Positions 20,908-30,372 of a stretch of DNA of 64,000 bases are shown one piece after another (positions within the stretch are counted from its first letter, which is position 1; the number at the start of each line of letters is the position of its first letter). Below the pieces are notes generated by a model. It searched no databases. It was given only the letters and a program-made list of their open reading frames with translations, and was not told where the DNA came from. The stretch lies in contig JAEUOD010000119.1 of assembly GCA_016791065.1 (NCBI GenBank), positions 1-64,000 of the forward strand. The letters run 5' to 3'. The position numbers and the translations under genes are program-made. This DNA is from Dechloromonas sp. GTDB lineage: Bacteria; Pseudomonadota; Gammaproteobacteria; Burkholderiales; Rhodocyclaceae.

Positions 20908-20979
20908 TACCCAGCCGGGATGCCCCGATGGCAGGCAAGACGCGTATGCTTGTCGCCCTGATTCGCCGAACCGATCGCC

Positions 20980-22191
20980 ATGTCTTCTCCGTTGTCTTCC
21001 CGTGACGAAAGTTTTTTCCTGCTGACGCTGGCCGGCATCCAGTTCAGTCACATCCTCGATTTCATGATCATGATGCCGCTCGGGCCGATCCTGATGCGGA
21101 CACTCGGCATCGGGACGCACGAATTCGGCCTGCTGGTGGCGGCCTACAGTTTCAGCGCCGCGCTGTCCGGCCTGTTGGCGGCGACCTTCGTCGACCGGTT
21201 CGAGCGCAAGCGTGTTCTGCTCTCCTGTCTGGTCCTGTTCGCCCTGGCAACCCTGGCCTGTGGCCTGGCCCCGGATTACGCCACCCTGATCGTGGCGCGC
21301 GGCCTGGCCGGCGTCTTCGGCGGCATCATGGGCGCCCTGGTCCATACCATGATCGCCGACGCGATTCCCTTTGCACGGCGCGCCAAGGCAAGCGGCATCG
21401 TGGCGAGCGCTTTCTCTATTTCCACCATCGCCGGCGTTCCCCTGTCACTGTGGCTGGCCAACCACCTCGGATGGCGTTCCCCCTTTCTCCTCATCGCCGC
21501 GGTGAGTCTGGTGTTCATCGTCATCGGCCTGCGCTTCCTGCCCGAGTTGCGGCATCACCTGGAAGGCGAGAAGGGTGGTCATCTGCTCTCGGCGAGTTTT
21601 GCCGTGCTGGGCGAGGGCAACCACCTGCGCGCCTTGCTGTTCTCGGCACTGATCATCTTCTCCGGCTTCACGGTCATTCCCTACATCACTGTCTACGCCG
21701 TCGGCAACGTCGGTATCCCACTGCAGGAGATTCCCATCGTCTACCTGGTCGGCGGCTTCGCGACCTTCCTCAGCGCCCGGCTGATCGGGCAATGGGCCGA
21801 CCGGCACGGCAAGGTGGAGGTCTATCGCCGCGTCGCCTGGCTCTCCATGCTGCCCATCCTGGCGCTGACGCATGCCGGCAAGGTGCCGCTCTGGGGTTGG
21901 CTGATCTGCTCGACCAGCTTCTTCGTGCTTATCTCCGGGCGCATGATTCCGGCCATGGCGATCATCGCCTCGGCTGCCCAGCCAAAGTTGCGCGGCACCT
22001 TCATGTCGCTCAACGGTACCGTACAGTCGCTGGCCATGGGTTTGGCCACGACCCTGGCCGGCTTCCTGATCACCCTTGACGGCGATGGCGGCATTGCCGG
22101 CTATCCGCTGGTCGGCTATGTTGCCGTGGCCGCCAACCTGCTCGCGATGTGGTTTGCGGGGCACATCGTCATGCATGGGAAAAACGCCTGA
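20980..22191 (+). CDS. Major facilitator superfamily transporter
   Basis: A 403-residue 12-helix MFS protein. The loop between helices 2 and 3 carries FVDRFERKRVLLSCL, the usual MFS motif A position, and the second half repeats it as LIGQWADRHGKVEVYRR. The N-terminus FFLLTLAGIQFSHILDFMIMMPLGPILM resembles drug/sugar efflux permeases of the AraJ/Cmx type. Transcribed in line after the DMT gene with a 72-base gap. Substrate unknown. Confidence 0.88.
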   Translation: MSSPLSSRDESFFLLTLAGIQFSHILDFMIMMPLGPILMRTLGIGTHEFGLLVAAYSFSAALSGLLAATFVDRFERKRVLLSCLVLFALATLACGLAPDYATLIVARGLAGVFGGIMGALVHTMIADAIPFARRAKASGIVASAFSISTIAGVPLSLWLANHLGWRSPFLLIAAVSLVFIVIGLRFLPELRHHLEGEKGGHLLSASFAVLGEGNHLRALLFSALIIFSGFTVIPYITVYAVGNVGIPLQEIPIVYLVGGFATFLSARLIGQWADRHGKVEVYRRVAWLSMLPILALTHAGKVPLWGWLICSTSFFVLISGRMIPAMAIIASAAQPKLRGTFMSLNGTVQSLAMGLATTLAGFLITLDGDGGIAGYPLVGYVAVAANLLAMWFAGHIVMHGKNA

Positions 22192-22209
22192 AACCCGAAT
22201 CGGCTGTCC

Positions 22210-22500
22210 ATGAATCCATCCAAGGTTTCCCGCGAGCGCCTGCAGTCGCTGACCGATCTGCCCAACATCGGCCCGGCGGCGGCAGTCGATCTACATTTGC
22301 TCGGTATCCATACGCCGGCCCAACTGCTTGGCCGTGACCCCTACCAAATGTATGAAGCGCTCTATGTCCGTACCGGTACACGCCACGATCCCTGCGTCCT
22401 CGATGTTTTCATTTCCATCACGCGCTTCATGGCTGGCGAGGCGCCGAAGGCTTGGTGGAAATTTACGGCCGAACGTAAGCGAATTACAGGTCAGGCGTAA
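22210..22500 (+). CDS. Helix-hairpin-helix protein, Cdd1 family
   Basis: A small 96-residue protein with an N-terminal helix-hairpin-helix (LQSLTDLPNIGPAAAVDLHLLGI) and the Cdd1-type C-terminus (LYVRTGTRHDPCVLDVFISITRFM, then KAWWKFTAERK). Members were once called mitomycin resistance proteins, but no biochemical function is established. Follows the MFS gene by 18 bases, in the same direction. Confidence 0.85.
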   Translation: MNPSKVSRERLQSLTDLPNIGPAAAVDLHLLGIHTPAQLLGRDPYQMYEALYVRTGTRHDPCVLDVFISITRFMAGEAPKAWWKFTAERKRITGQA

Positions 22501-22508
22501 TTTTTGCG

Positions 22509-23357
22509 ATGCGGCAATTTCACGTTCTGCCCGATGCCGTCCTGCAGCCTTACATAGACCGCTTGTGGGGCTGGGAGAGTGCGCCGGACGAACTCGTCGC
22601 ACTGCCCACGCTGCTTCCCGGTACTGGTGCCGAACTCTATTTTCACTACCGCCAGCCTTTTCATATCCAAATGCCGGCAGGGGAGCCAGAAGCTTGCGCA
22701 AATGCCCACTTGCTCTGTCTGCGCAGCAAGCCGCTGCCGTTGTGCGCGAGTGAAGACGTTGGATTTATTGCTGTTCGTTTTCGGGCCGGCAAACTGCATC
22801 GTTTCACCGATATTCCCGCGGGAGAATAATTCGATCGCCCGTATGCAGCCGATGACTTATGGGGAAGGGCCGGCCAAGCGGTGCGGCAAGCCGTCGCGGA
22901 GAGCGAGAGCCTGCCCGCACGCCTGCACCTGATTCAGGACTTTCTGGCTAGGTGCCTGCATTCCCCTGCTGCGGATACGCTGGCCGAGCATGCGGTGTCT
23001 TTGCTTTACCGGGAGAGCGCATCGATAACCGTTGGTGCTCTGGCAAGTCGCCTGAAAATCAGCCCACGCCAGATGGAGCGACGCGTGCTTTCATTGACCG
23101 GGAAAACGCCGGCTGAACTGCGGCGTCTCGGACGCTTGCAGAAAACGCTACGAACGCTCCTGCTGGCACCAGAGTCCTGCTTGTTGGATGTTGCCCTCGC
23201 CAACGGCTACTACGACCAATCCCATTTCAGCCGTGACTGCCGCGAACTGGCGCAAGTGTCGCCCGGGCGTTTGTTGCAGGCGGCGCGCACGAAGACGCAT
23301 TTTTACAATACGCCGCTCAATGCTTTCAGGAAGATGAAGCCTTTAATGTCTTATTGA
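22509..23357 (+). pseudogene. AraC-family transcriptional regulator, interrupted by an in-frame stop
   Basis: The two pieces are in the same frame. 22509-22829 encodes the N-terminal ligand domain (YIDRLWGWES; LPGTGAELYFHYRQPF), and 22881-23357 carries the AraC DNA-binding domain (LKISPRQMERRVLSLTGKTPAELRR; DVALANGYYDQSHFSRDCREL). Reading straight through gives IPAGE-stop-FDRPYAADDLWG, a natural continuation. The only lesion seen is the TAA at 22827-22829, one base from the Leu codon TTA. Full length would be 282 residues. Either a recent pseudogene, a sequencing error, or two separate peptides. Confidence 0.8.
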
Positions 23358-23368
23358 AGGGCTTCAGC

Positions 23369-23680
23369 ATGTTTTTGCTATTGGTGGAAATGCGCGCCCG
23401 CTCTGCGATGGCGAGCGAGCTGGAAAATCTCCTGACTGCTTTGCTCGAAGCGGCGCGCGACGAGCCGGGTACCCTGATCTACGCGGTTCATCGGCAGCAA
23501 GAGGATGCACAGGCTTTCGTGCTCTACGAGTTGTACCGGGATCGAGCGGCATGGGAAGTGCATTGTGCGACCGAGGCCGTGCAGCAAGCCTTGCGCCAAT
23601 TTGAGAACCTGCTGATTGCGCCGCCCCGGCTTGTGTTTTGCAATACCTTGGGCATGGCGGGGTATGTCGCAGATGATTGA
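23369..23680 (+). CDS. Antibiotic biosynthesis monooxygenase (ABM) domain protein
   Basis: A 103-residue ferredoxin-like dimeric alpha-beta barrel protein. The pattern PGTLIYAVHRQQEDAQAFVLYELYRDRAAWEVHCATEAV is typical of putative quinol monooxygenases of the YgiN type. The start is taken at the ATG with GAAGGG eight bases upstream; a TTG at 23354 is possible. It directly follows the broken AraC regulator, which may once have controlled it. Confidence 0.78.
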   Translation: MFLLLVEMRARSAMASELENLLTALLEAARDEPGTLIYAVHRQQEDAQAFVLYELYRDRAAWEVHCATEAVQQALRQFENLLIAPPRLVFCNTLGMAGYVADD

Positions 23681-23782
23681 GGCTGCTGAACGGGGCATTT
23701 ACAAACCTCTGCGGTACGGGCTGCGCATCTTAGCAACCCTCACTTATCATTGCATCGAATCGATTTCGGCAACAAAACTCAA

Positions 23783-24550
23783 ATGAATCAGCCCGCCTAC
23801 TGGATCCTGCGCTGCGAACACCGTCTGCTTACCTTGGGCGGCGAGGCAGCGCCTTCGCTCTTCCCGGCCGGCTTCGCCGCCGATGTCGGTAACCCTGAGC
23901 GCGCGGTGCATGTCGGCGAATTCAAGGGCCTGCCCTGCCATGCGGCCGATGTGGCGCAATTTCCCGATCTTCCCGGCTGCGAAGCGGTGCCCCTGCGCGC
24001 CATCTTCCAGTTGGCGGGGCCGCAAGTCTTCATGCTGGCCGGTCGTGCCACCCAACTGCTCGACTGGCAGGCCAATCATCGCTTTTGCGGCCGCTGCGGT
24101 ACGCCGACGACCATGGCTGAAGGGGAAACGGCGATGCGTTGCCCGACCTGCGGCCTGCTCGCCTATCCGCGGATTTCGCCGGCTGTGATGGTGCTGGTGC
24201 GCGATGGCGAGCGCCTGTTGCTGGCGCGCAGCCCGCATTTCAAGCCCGGCGTGTTCAGTGCCCTGGCCGGTTTTGTCGAGCCGGGTGAGACGTTGGAGCA
24301 GTGCGCCGCGCGCGAAGTGCGGGAGGAGGTCGGCATCAAGATTGCCAACCTGCGCTATTTCGACAGCCAGCCCTGGCCGTTTCCCAATTCGCTGATGGTG
24401 GCCTTCTTTGCCGATTACGCCGGCGGCACGATTACGCCTGATCCGGCCGAGATCGCTGAGGCGGAATGGTTTACGCCGTATGACCTGCCTATCCTGCCCG
24501 ATCCGATCAGCATCTCGCGGCGGCTGATCGACGCCGCGCTCGGGCGTTAA
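23783..24550 (+). CDS. nudC: NAD(+) diphosphatase NudC
   Basis: A Nudix hydrolase that cleaves NAD(H) and, in E. coli, removes NAD caps from RNA. The start is at MNQPAYWILRCEHR (255 residues); an extension to 23750 is less likely. It has a zinc ribbon FCGRCGTPTT...CPTCG near residues 110-130, SPAVMVLVRDGERLLLAR, and the Nudix box GFVEPGETLEQCAAREVREEVGI, followed by the NudC signature SQPWPFPNSLM. It ends convergent with arsC, the two stops sharing TTAA. Confidence 0.95.
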   Translation: MNQPAYWILRCEHRLLTLGGEAAPSLFPAGFAADVGNPERAVHVGEFKGLPCHAADVAQFPDLPGCEAVPLRAIFQLAGPQVFMLAGRATQLLDWQANHRFCGRCGTPTTMAEGETAMRCPTCGLLAYPRISPAVMVLVRDGERLLLARSPHFKPGVFSALAGFVEPGETLEQCAAREVREEVGIKIANLRYFDSQPWPFPNSLMVAFFADYAGGTITPDPAEIAEAEWFTPYDLPILPDPISISRRLIDAALGR

Positions 24551-24897
24551 AGGACTTCCAGAACCTTTTCTGGCGGCCGGCCGATGGCGGCGCGTTCGCC
24601 GTGGATGACGATCGGGCGTTCGATCAGGCGTGGGTGTTCTGCCATGGCCGCGATCAGCGCGTCCTGCGACAGGCTCTTGTCGTCGAGGCCAAGCGCCTTG
24701 TATTCATCCTCGCCCTTGCGCATCAGGGCGCGCGCATCGCTCAGGCCTAGTTTGCCGAGCACGGCCTTGATTTCGGCAACGGATGGCGGCTGCTCAAGGT
24801 AAAGGACGACTTGCGGCTCGATACCGCGCGCCTTGAGCAAGGCAAGCGTGTCGCGCGATTTCGAGCAGCGGGGGTTGTGGTAGATGCAGATGGTCAT
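24547..24897 (-). CDS. arsC: Arsenate reductase (glutaredoxin type), ArsC family
   Basis: A 116-residue thioredoxin-fold protein starting MTICIYHNPRCSKSRDTLALL, with the catalytic Cys in HNPRCSKSR and the arsenate-binding Arg region in HPRLIERPIVIHG. This is the closest match to the glutathione/glutaredoxin ArsC type. No arsR, arsB or acr3 gene is nearby, so a housekeeping YffB-like role remains possible. Longer upstream starts at 24906 and 24969 exist but add non-conserved sequence. Confidence 0.88.
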   Translation of the reverse strand: MTICIYHNPRCSKSRDTLALLKARGIEPQVVLYLEQPPSVAEIKAVLGKLGLSDARALMRKGEDEYKALGLDDKSLSQDALIAAMAEHPRLIERPIVIHGERAAIGRPPEKVLEVL

Positions 24898-24957
24898 CGG
24901 AAGCATTCGATAGGCTTGAAGGGGAAACGCATTGTCGCGCGCACCGGCCAAAGAAAG

Positions 24958-24984
24958 AAGGCCGGTCACCCGGCCTTTATTTTC
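24958..24984. terminator. Bidirectional hairpin terminator
   Basis: AAGGCCGG/CCGGCCTT, an 8-bp stem with a 4-base loop, followed by TTATTTT on the plus strand and CTTCTTT on the minus strand. It lies after the Nif11-like gene and before arsC on the minus strand. Confidence 0.7.
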
Positions 24985-25005
24985 CAGCCCGTAAGCGGAT
25001 CTGAC

Positions 25006-25224
25006 TCAAACGCGCAGCAGGGCCTTGACCAGGCGTTCCGACAGCTGGTCTTCCGTGAACTGCGGCTCGTTGGGCGGGTAGAGCGAGTTTTCCTCGATGG
25101 TGAAACCGTTCTCCTGGGCCAGGGCGCGCAGTTCCTTGATCTTCTGGCAAGCCAGCAATTGTTCCCGCAGGGCAGGTTCGGCACGGGCCTTATCGGAAAA
25201 AGCCTTGATGGGGGCAATCGACAT
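25006..25224 (-). CDS. Nif11-like small protein
   Basis: A 72-residue protein, MSIAPIKAFSDKARAEPALREQ at the start, with the helical pattern of Nif11 domains (residues 1-50: IKAFSDKARAEPALREQLLACQ, then LRALAQENGFTIEENSL). A strong ribosome binding site (GAAGGAGATTTAG) precedes the ATG. Nif11 domains occur in nitrogen-fixation loci and as leader regions of modified peptides. This copy lacks the GG cleavage site and Cys-rich core expected of a precursor, so it is likelier a free-standing protein of unknown role. Confidence 0.72.
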   Translation of the reverse strand: MSIAPIKAFSDKARAEPALREQLLACQKIKELRALAQENGFTIEENSLYPPNEPQFTEDQLSERLVKALLRV

Positions 25225-25265
25225 CTAAATCTCCTTCGTTCAGGTTTGTTGCAAAAACGGGTGGG

Positions 25266-25547
25266 TCAGGCGGGGTAATCGACCTCGGCCGGTTCGTCAC
25301 CGCCATCGTCGATGATGGCTTGCGCGAGGCGGCCATCCGGGTGGTAACGGTAGTCGTGGCGGAACTCGGTCTCGCCATAAACAATCTTCTCGCAGCGCAG
25401 CAGTTGCCCTTCGGCATTGAAGCTGCCGCTGAAATAGGTATTGCGGTTGCGCATGTCGCTTTCAGCCAGTTCGCCGACCAGCTTGAGCGGCAGGCGAACC
25501 CCGCTATAGCTGGTGAAGTAGCGCTGGGTGGTCACGGTTTCAGGCAT
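25266..25547 (-). CDS. Small conserved protein of unknown function (DUF6156-like)
   Basis: 93 residues beginning MPETVTTQRYFTSYSGVRLPLKLVGEL, with NRNTYFSGSFNAEGQLLRCEKIVYGE and FRHDYRYHPDGRLAQAII. It is a compact beta-rich sequence that resembles, from memory, the DUF6156 family. No catalytic motif is recognisable. It lies 42 bases upstream of the Nif11-like gene on the same strand, so the two are probably co-transcribed. Confidence 0.6.
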   Translation of the reverse strand: MPETVTTQRYFTSYSGVRLPLKLVGELAESDMRNRNTYFSGSFNAEGQLLRCEKIVYGETEFRHDYRYHPDGRLAQAIIDDGGDEPAEVDYPA

Positions 25548-25723
25548 TGCGTCCTCGGTGTTGATACAGTGGGCGCCCCGATGCGATGTCGACTTTGCGA
25601 CATGAAATGCACGCTTCGAGGGCTTTCGGTACTTAAAAGCAATTCCGGGGCCAAAGCTGTTTCCGGCGCTTAAAACCGCACCAGTTGGCCGTCTTCGGGC
25701 AAAATATGCCCAGGAGGTAAGGC

Positions 25724-27052
25724 ATGGTCACGAAAACACTGGTCGACAAATTGCGTTCGATGATGGCGCCGCCCAAGGCGCGCGCCGGCCTGACGACAAG
25801 AGGCCTCGAACAATTGCGGGTGCAGCTGCGCGAATGTGCCGAAGGGCAGGGCGGTGAGGTGTCGGCCCGAGCCCGGGCCGCCCGCCTGGCCGAAACCTAT
25901 TTGCGCCTCAACGACGAGGGGCGGCAGCATTTCCTCAAGCTGATCGCCCAGGAATTCGGCCCCGACCCCGCCGCCGTGGCGACGGCGCACGCCGCCTATC
26001 AGGCTGCTGTCGGCACGCCGGAGCAATGGAAGGCCGAGGCGGCTTTGCGCGGTGCCATGCGTTCGGCACGCATCCGCATCCTGACGCAGTTCAACGCCAT
26101 CCCGCAGGGCGTCAAGTTCCTCGTTGATCTGCGCGCCGACCTGCTGCGCTACCTCGAAAATGACCGCGAACTGGCGGTGCTCGACCGCGAACTCGAGTCG
26201 CGCCTGAGCGCCTGGTTCGACGTCGGTTTCCTCGAACTCCAGCGCCTGACCTGGAATTCACCGGCCGCGCTGCTTGAAAAGTTGATCGAATACGAAGCCG
26301 TCCATGAAATCCGCTCCTGGGCCGACCTCAAGAACCGCCTCGACTCCGACCGGCGCCTCTACGCCTTTTTCCACCCGCGCATGCCGGCCGAGCCGCTGAT
26401 CTTCGTCGAAGTCGCGCTCACCGACGACCTGGCCGGCAACGTCCAGGCCCTGCTCGACGAACATGCCCCGGTTTTCGACCACCGCAAGGCCGACACCGCC
26501 ATCTTCTATTCCATCTCCAACACCCAGGTCGGCCTGCGCGGCGTTTCCTTCGGCAATTTCCTGCTCAAACGCGTGATCGATGACCTGCGCCGCGACTTCC
26601 CACGGCTCGACAAATTCGCCACTCTCTCGCCCATGCCCGGCCTGGCAGCCTGGGTGCGCAAGAACCCGCAGGTGCTGGCCGAAGCTGGCATAGAGTTGCC
26701 GTTCGAACTCCTCTCCACCGCAAGCTGGGCCGACGACAAGCAGCAGGCCCGCGCCCTGCGCGAACCACTCCTGCGCCTCGGCGCCCGCTACCTGGCAACC
26801 GCCAAGCAGAAAGGCGGCGACATCGGCCCACCGTTTGACCCCGTTTCCCGCTTCCACCTCGGCAACGGTGCACGCATCGAGCGCCTGAACTACCTCGGCG
26901 ACAGTTCGGCCAAGGGATTCCGACAGTCCTTCGGGCTCATGGTCAACTATCGCTACCTGCTGGAAGAGCTTGAAGACAATCTAGAAGCCTTCGCCAGCAG
27001 CGGCAAGATCGCCATGGTGCCGGCCATCCGGCGGTTGGCCAAGACTGCGTGA
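25724..27052 (+). CDS. Malonyl-CoA decarboxylase
   Basis: Single-chain MLYCD family enzyme converting malonyl-CoA to acetyl-CoA and CO2. The 442 residues show an N-terminal helical domain followed by the acetyltransferase-like catalytic domain. Key segments are RRLYAFFHPRMPAEPLIFVEVALT, ADTAIFYSISNTQVGLRGVSFGNFLLKRV with the conserved Ser, and PVSRFHLGNGARIERLNYLGD with the catalytic His. Strong Shine-Dalgarno AGGAGGTAA. It stands alone, with no malonyl-CoA synthetase or transporter next to it. Confidence 0.93.
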   Translation: MVTKTLVDKLRSMMAPPKARAGLTTRGLEQLRVQLRECAEGQGGEVSARARAARLAETYLRLNDEGRQHFLKLIAQEFGPDPAAVATAHAAYQAAVGTPEQWKAEAALRGAMRSARIRILTQFNAIPQGVKFLVDLRADLLRYLENDRELAVLDRELESRLSAWFDVGFLELQRLTWNSPAALLEKLIEYEAVHEIRSWADLKNRLDSDRRLYAFFHPRMPAEPLIFVEVALTDDLAGNVQALLDEHAPVFDHRKADTAIFYSISNTQVGLRGVSFGNFLLKRVIDDLRRDFPRLDKFATLSPMPGLAAWVRKNPQVLAEAGIELPFELLSTASWADDKQQARALREPLLRLGARYLATAKQKGGDIGPPFDPVSRFHLGNGARIERLNYLGDSSAKGFRQSFGLMVNYRYLLEELEDNLEAFASSGKIAMVPAIRRLAKTA

Positions 27053-27077
27053 TTGCTTGCTCGGAGGCGTTGGCCGA

Positions 27078-27488
27078 TCAGGGGTGTCGGCGGCGAGGCT
27101 CCAGATCAAGGCGGTGATGGCGGTCGAGTTCGTCGACGATTTCCAGCGTTCTGCCCCCATTGCCAAGTTTCATGCTGCGAATGAAGACATCCTGTACGTC
27201 TTCTTCCAACTCCGGCAAGTACTGCGTTTCGTAGATGCGGCGCAGCCAGATTTCCCGGTCACTCTTCACGTCGATGGCGGCGATATAACCACCTTCCTGC
27301 GGCAGTCCCCGGGCGCGCGTGGCTAGCACGACCGTGTAGCGGATGCCGGCCACGGTGACCGGTCGGACCTCGGGCGGCGCCACGCGTTTGGCGGCCGGTA
27401 AGCCGGCGGCTGAGAGTTGTGGCGTACCGAGCAGTAGCATCAGTAAGCAGATTGGCAAGGTGCGCAGGGCAGACTTAAAGGCACGCAT
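27078..27488 (-). CDS. Secreted protein of unknown function
   Basis: 136 residues with a signal peptide (MRAFKSALRTLPICLLMLLLGTPQLSA, probable cleavage near residue 28). The mature part contains TVAGIRYTVVLATRARGLPQEGGYIAAIDVKSDREIWLRRIYET. The pattern of describing a value and a converted unit (AAIDVKSDREIW) resembles small periplasmic proteins of unknown function. No catalytic motif or cysteine pair is seen. Convergent with the malonyl-CoA decarboxylase gene. Confidence 0.6.
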   Translation of the reverse strand: MRAFKSALRTLPICLLMLLLGTPQLSAAGLPAAKRVAPPEVRPVTVAGIRYTVVLATRARGLPQEGGYIAAIDVKSDREIWLRRIYETQYLPELEEDVQDVFIRSMKLGNGGRTLEIVDELDRHHRLDLEPRRRHP

Positions 27489-27633
27489 CAGTCTTTGCCA
27501 GACTTTACGCCATGGGTGAGCGGATCGACCGCAAAGCGGCGGTTTTGTTCGTCGATGACGCTAAGCTTGCCGTGTGGGCCGGATCGGAGTTTTTTGATCA
27601 ATTTAAGTGGGCTGAGTGAATTGAAAGATTTAG

Positions 27634-28395
27634 TCAGCTACTGAACCCAATCACCGCCATCTTGCGCCGCAGATAGGCAATCTGCGTCTGCAGCGGCAAC
27701 TGCTTGGGGCAAACGTCGTGGCAGCCGAGCAGGGACATGCAGCCGAATACACCATCGTCGTCGCCGATCAGTTCGTAGAAATCATCGTCGCTGCGCTGGT
27801 CGCGCGGGTCGAGGCGGAAGCGGGCGATCTTGTTGAGGCCGATGGCACCGACGAAGTCTTCTCGCATCTGCGCCGTGCCGCAGCCGGCGATGCAGCAGCC
27901 GCATTCGATGCAGCGGTCGAGTTCGTAGATGGCTTCGGCCAGATCGGGGTCCATCGGGGTTTCCAGTGTGTCGATGGCAACCGGGGTGGCGTCGTGAATC
28001 CAGGTCTGCAGGCGTTCGGCGGTGCCGCGCATCCATTTGCCGGTATTGACCGAGAGGTCGCCGATCAACTCGAAGAAGGGCAGCGGGGCGAGGGTGATGG
28101 TGGTGCCGAGGTCGCGCGTTAACGTGCGGCAGGCGAGGCCGGGGCGTCCGTCGATGAGCATGGCGCAGCTGCCGCAGATGCCGGCGCGGCAGACGAAATC
28201 GAACTGCACCGAGGGGTCTTGCGCGGCGCGGATTTCGTTGAGCGCGATGAACAGCGTCATGCCTTCGGCTTCCTCGATTTCGTAGGGCTGCAGGTGCGGC
28301 ACGCTGGCCGGGTCGGCCGGGTTGTGGCGCAGAACCTGAATGCACAGGCGGCGGGGCGGCAGCGTCCCGGTCTTGCGGTGGAGGATGCTGATCAT
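27634..28395 (-). CDS. frdB: Fumarate reductase iron-sulfur subunit
   Basis: Carries the three Fe-S clusters that pass electrons between the quinone site and FAD. In 253 residues, the 2Fe-2S motif is [21 protein letters not shown], the 4Fe-4S motif [11 protein letters not shown], and the 3Fe-4S motif [18 protein letters not shown]. The layout and length match Wolinella FrdB. The start overlaps the frdA stop as ATGA. Last gene of frdC-frdA-frdB. Confidence 0.93.
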   Translation of the reverse strand: MISILHRKTGTLPPRRLCIQVLRHNPADPASVPHLQPYEIEEAEGMTLFIALNEIRAAQDPSVQFDFVCRAGICGSCAMLIDGRPGLACRTLTRDLGTTITLAPLPFFELIGDLSVNTGKWMRGTAERLQTWIHDATPVAIDTLETPMDPDLAEAIYELDRCIECGCCIAGCGTAQMREDFVGAIGLNKIARFRLDPRDQRSDDDFYELIGDDDGVFGCMSLLGCHDVCPKQLPLQTQIAYLRRKMAVIGFSS

Positions 28396-30371
28396 GCGGT
28401 TTCTTCCAGGCGGGCGTTGGGGCCGCGCAGGTGGGGCGGGAGCAGGTGGCGGAAGGGCATCAGGGCCTGCTGCACGGCGTTGCGGTCGGCGTCAGCGAGG
28501 CGGGCACGGATCTGTTCGATTTCGGTCTGGCGGCGTGCCGTTTCGGGATGTTCGATGGCGTCGCGCGCACCATAGCCGCGCCAGCCGGGCGGCAGTTCCA
28601 TGCGGCGGACGTCGAGCGCTTCGTATTCCAGCGTCGGTACGCGTTGTTCCGGATCGCGCCAGTAGGCGAGGGTACGCTTGAGCCATTGGGCATCGTCGCG
28701 GCGCGGGTAATCGTCGCGGAAGTGGGCGCCGCGGCTTTCGGTGCGCTGCAGCGCGCCGTGGGCGACGCAGAGGGCCAGCTTGAGCATCTTCTGGACGCGC
28801 CAGGCGGTGGTCAGCTCCGGGTTGGCGCCGGGGCTTGAGCTGCGCAGGCCGATTTGCCAGCTGCGCAGGAGCAGGGTTTTGAGTTCCTCGACGGCCGCGC
28901 CCAGGGCTTCGCCGTTGCGCACGATGCCGACGTTCTCGCTCATGATCGTCTGCATGCGCTGCAGCAGGGCGCTGGCGCTTTCCGTGCCCCGGCTGGCGGC
29001 GAGGTCGGCGAAGCGGGCGCTTTCGTGTTCCCAGCAATCGCGGACGAGGGCGGTCGATACGTGCATGTCGCCTTCCGGCGTCGCACAGAAATCGGCGATC
29101 GCCTCGCCGACGATCATGCCGGCGACGACGGTTTCCGCCACCGAGTTGCCGCCCAGGCGGTTGAAGCCGTGCAGGTCCCAGCAGGCTGCCTCGCCGCAAG
29201 CGAACAGGCCACGCAGGCCATAGGCTGCGCCGTGGGCGTCGGTGCGAATGCCGCCCATCGAGTAATGCTGTGCCGGGCGTACCGGTATCCAATGCCTGGC
29301 CGGGTCGATGCCGAGGAAGTGCTGGCAGATTTCCTTCACTTCGCGCAGCTTGCCGTTGATGTGGGCCTCGCCGAGCAGGGTGATGTCGAGCCAGAGATGC
29401 TCGCCGAAGCGGTTGCTGGCGCCCTTGCCGCTGCGGATGTGGGCTTCCATGCGGCGGGAAACCACGTCGCGCGAGGCGAGTTCCTTCTTCTCCGGTTCGT
29501 AGTCGGGCATGAAGCGGTGGCCGTCGACGTCGCGCAGCAGGCCGCCATCGCCGCGACAGCCTTCGGTGACCAGGATGCCGGCCGGGAAGATGGCGGTCGG
29601 GTGAAACTGCACGGCCTCCATGTTGGCGAGCGGCACGACGCCGGTTTCGAGAGCGATGGCGGCGCCGATGCCTTCGTTGATTACGGCATTGGTCGTAGCG
29701 CGGTAGATGCGTCCGAAACCGCCGGTGGCGATGCAGGTGGCGCGGGCGACGTAGGCGAGCAGCTTGCCGTTGGCGAGGTTGCGGACGATGGCACCGTAGC
29801 AGCGCACGCCGTCGTGGATCAACGAAACGGCTTCCATGCGTTCATGCACCGGGATGTTTTCGGCCACGGTCTGATCGCTGACGGCGTAGAGCATGGCATG
29901 GCCGGTGCCGTCGGAGACGTAGCAGGTCCGCCATTTCTTGGTGCCGCCGAAGTCGCGGGCGGCGATCAGGCCGTGGGCGGCTTGCGGTTCGTCGAGCGTG
30001 ACGCGCTGGCTGTCGATGATGACCTCGTGCGGGCCGGCCTCGACGCGGTTCCAGGGCACGCCCCAGGCGGCCAGTTCGCGCACGGCCTTGGGCGCGGTGT
30101 GGACGAACATGCGGGCGACTTCCTGGTCGGCACCCCAGTCGCTGCCGCGCACGGTGTCCTCGAAATGCACGTCCTCGTTGTCGCCGGCCCCTTTGGCAGT
30201 GTTGCCCAGGCTGGCCTGCATGCCGCCCTGCGCGGCGGCTGAGTGCGAACGCTTGGGTGGCACCAAGCTGAGGATGAGCACTTTCTGGCCGCGCTTGCGG
30301 GCGGCAAGCGCGGCGCGCAGGCCGGCCAGTCCGCCGCCGATGACGAGGACGTCGGTATGGATGACTTCCAT
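28392..30371 (-). CDS. frdA: Fumarate reductase flavoprotein subunit
   Basis: Catalytic subunit interconverting fumarate and succinate. The start is set at [22 protein letters not shown] (659 residues); longer starts run into frdC. His43 in [17 protein letters not shown] is the covalent FAD attachment site, at the same residue number as in Wolinella succinogenes FrdA. Other features are [17 protein letters not shown], the catalytic [10 protein letters not shown], and [17 protein letters not shown]. One base separates its start from the frdC stop. Confidence 0.93.
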   Translation of the reverse strand: MEVIHTDVLVIGGGLAGLRAALAARKRGQKVLILSLVPPKRSHSAAAQGGMQASLGNTAKGAGDNEDVHFEDTVRGSDWGADQEVARMFVHTAPKAVRELAAWGVPWNRVEAGPHEVIIDSQRVTLDEPQAAHGLIAARDFGGTKKWRTCYVSDGTGHAMLYAVSDQTVAENIPVHERMEAVSLIHDGVRCYGAIVRNLANGKLLAYVARATCIATGGFGRIYRATTNAVINEGIGAAIALETGVVPLANMEAVQFHPTAIFPAGILVTEGCRGDGGLLRDVDGHRFMPDYEPEKKELASRDVVSRRMEAHIRSGKGASNRFGEHLWLDITLLGEAHINGKLREVKEICQHFLGIDPARHWIPVRPAQHYSMGGIRTDAHGAAYGLRGLFACGEAACWDLHGFNRLGGNSVAETVVAGMIVGEAIADFCATPEGDMHVSTALVRDCWEHESARFADLAASRGTESASALLQRMQTIMSENVGIVRNGEALGAAVEELKTLLLRSWQIGLRSSSPGANPELTTAWRVQKMLKLALCVAHGALQRTESRGAHFRDDYPRRDDAQWLKRTLAYWRDPEQRVPTLEYEALDVRRMELPPGWRGYGARDAIEHPETARRQTEIEQIRARLADADRNAVQQALMPFRHLLPPHLRGPNARLEETA

Positions 30372-30372
30372 C

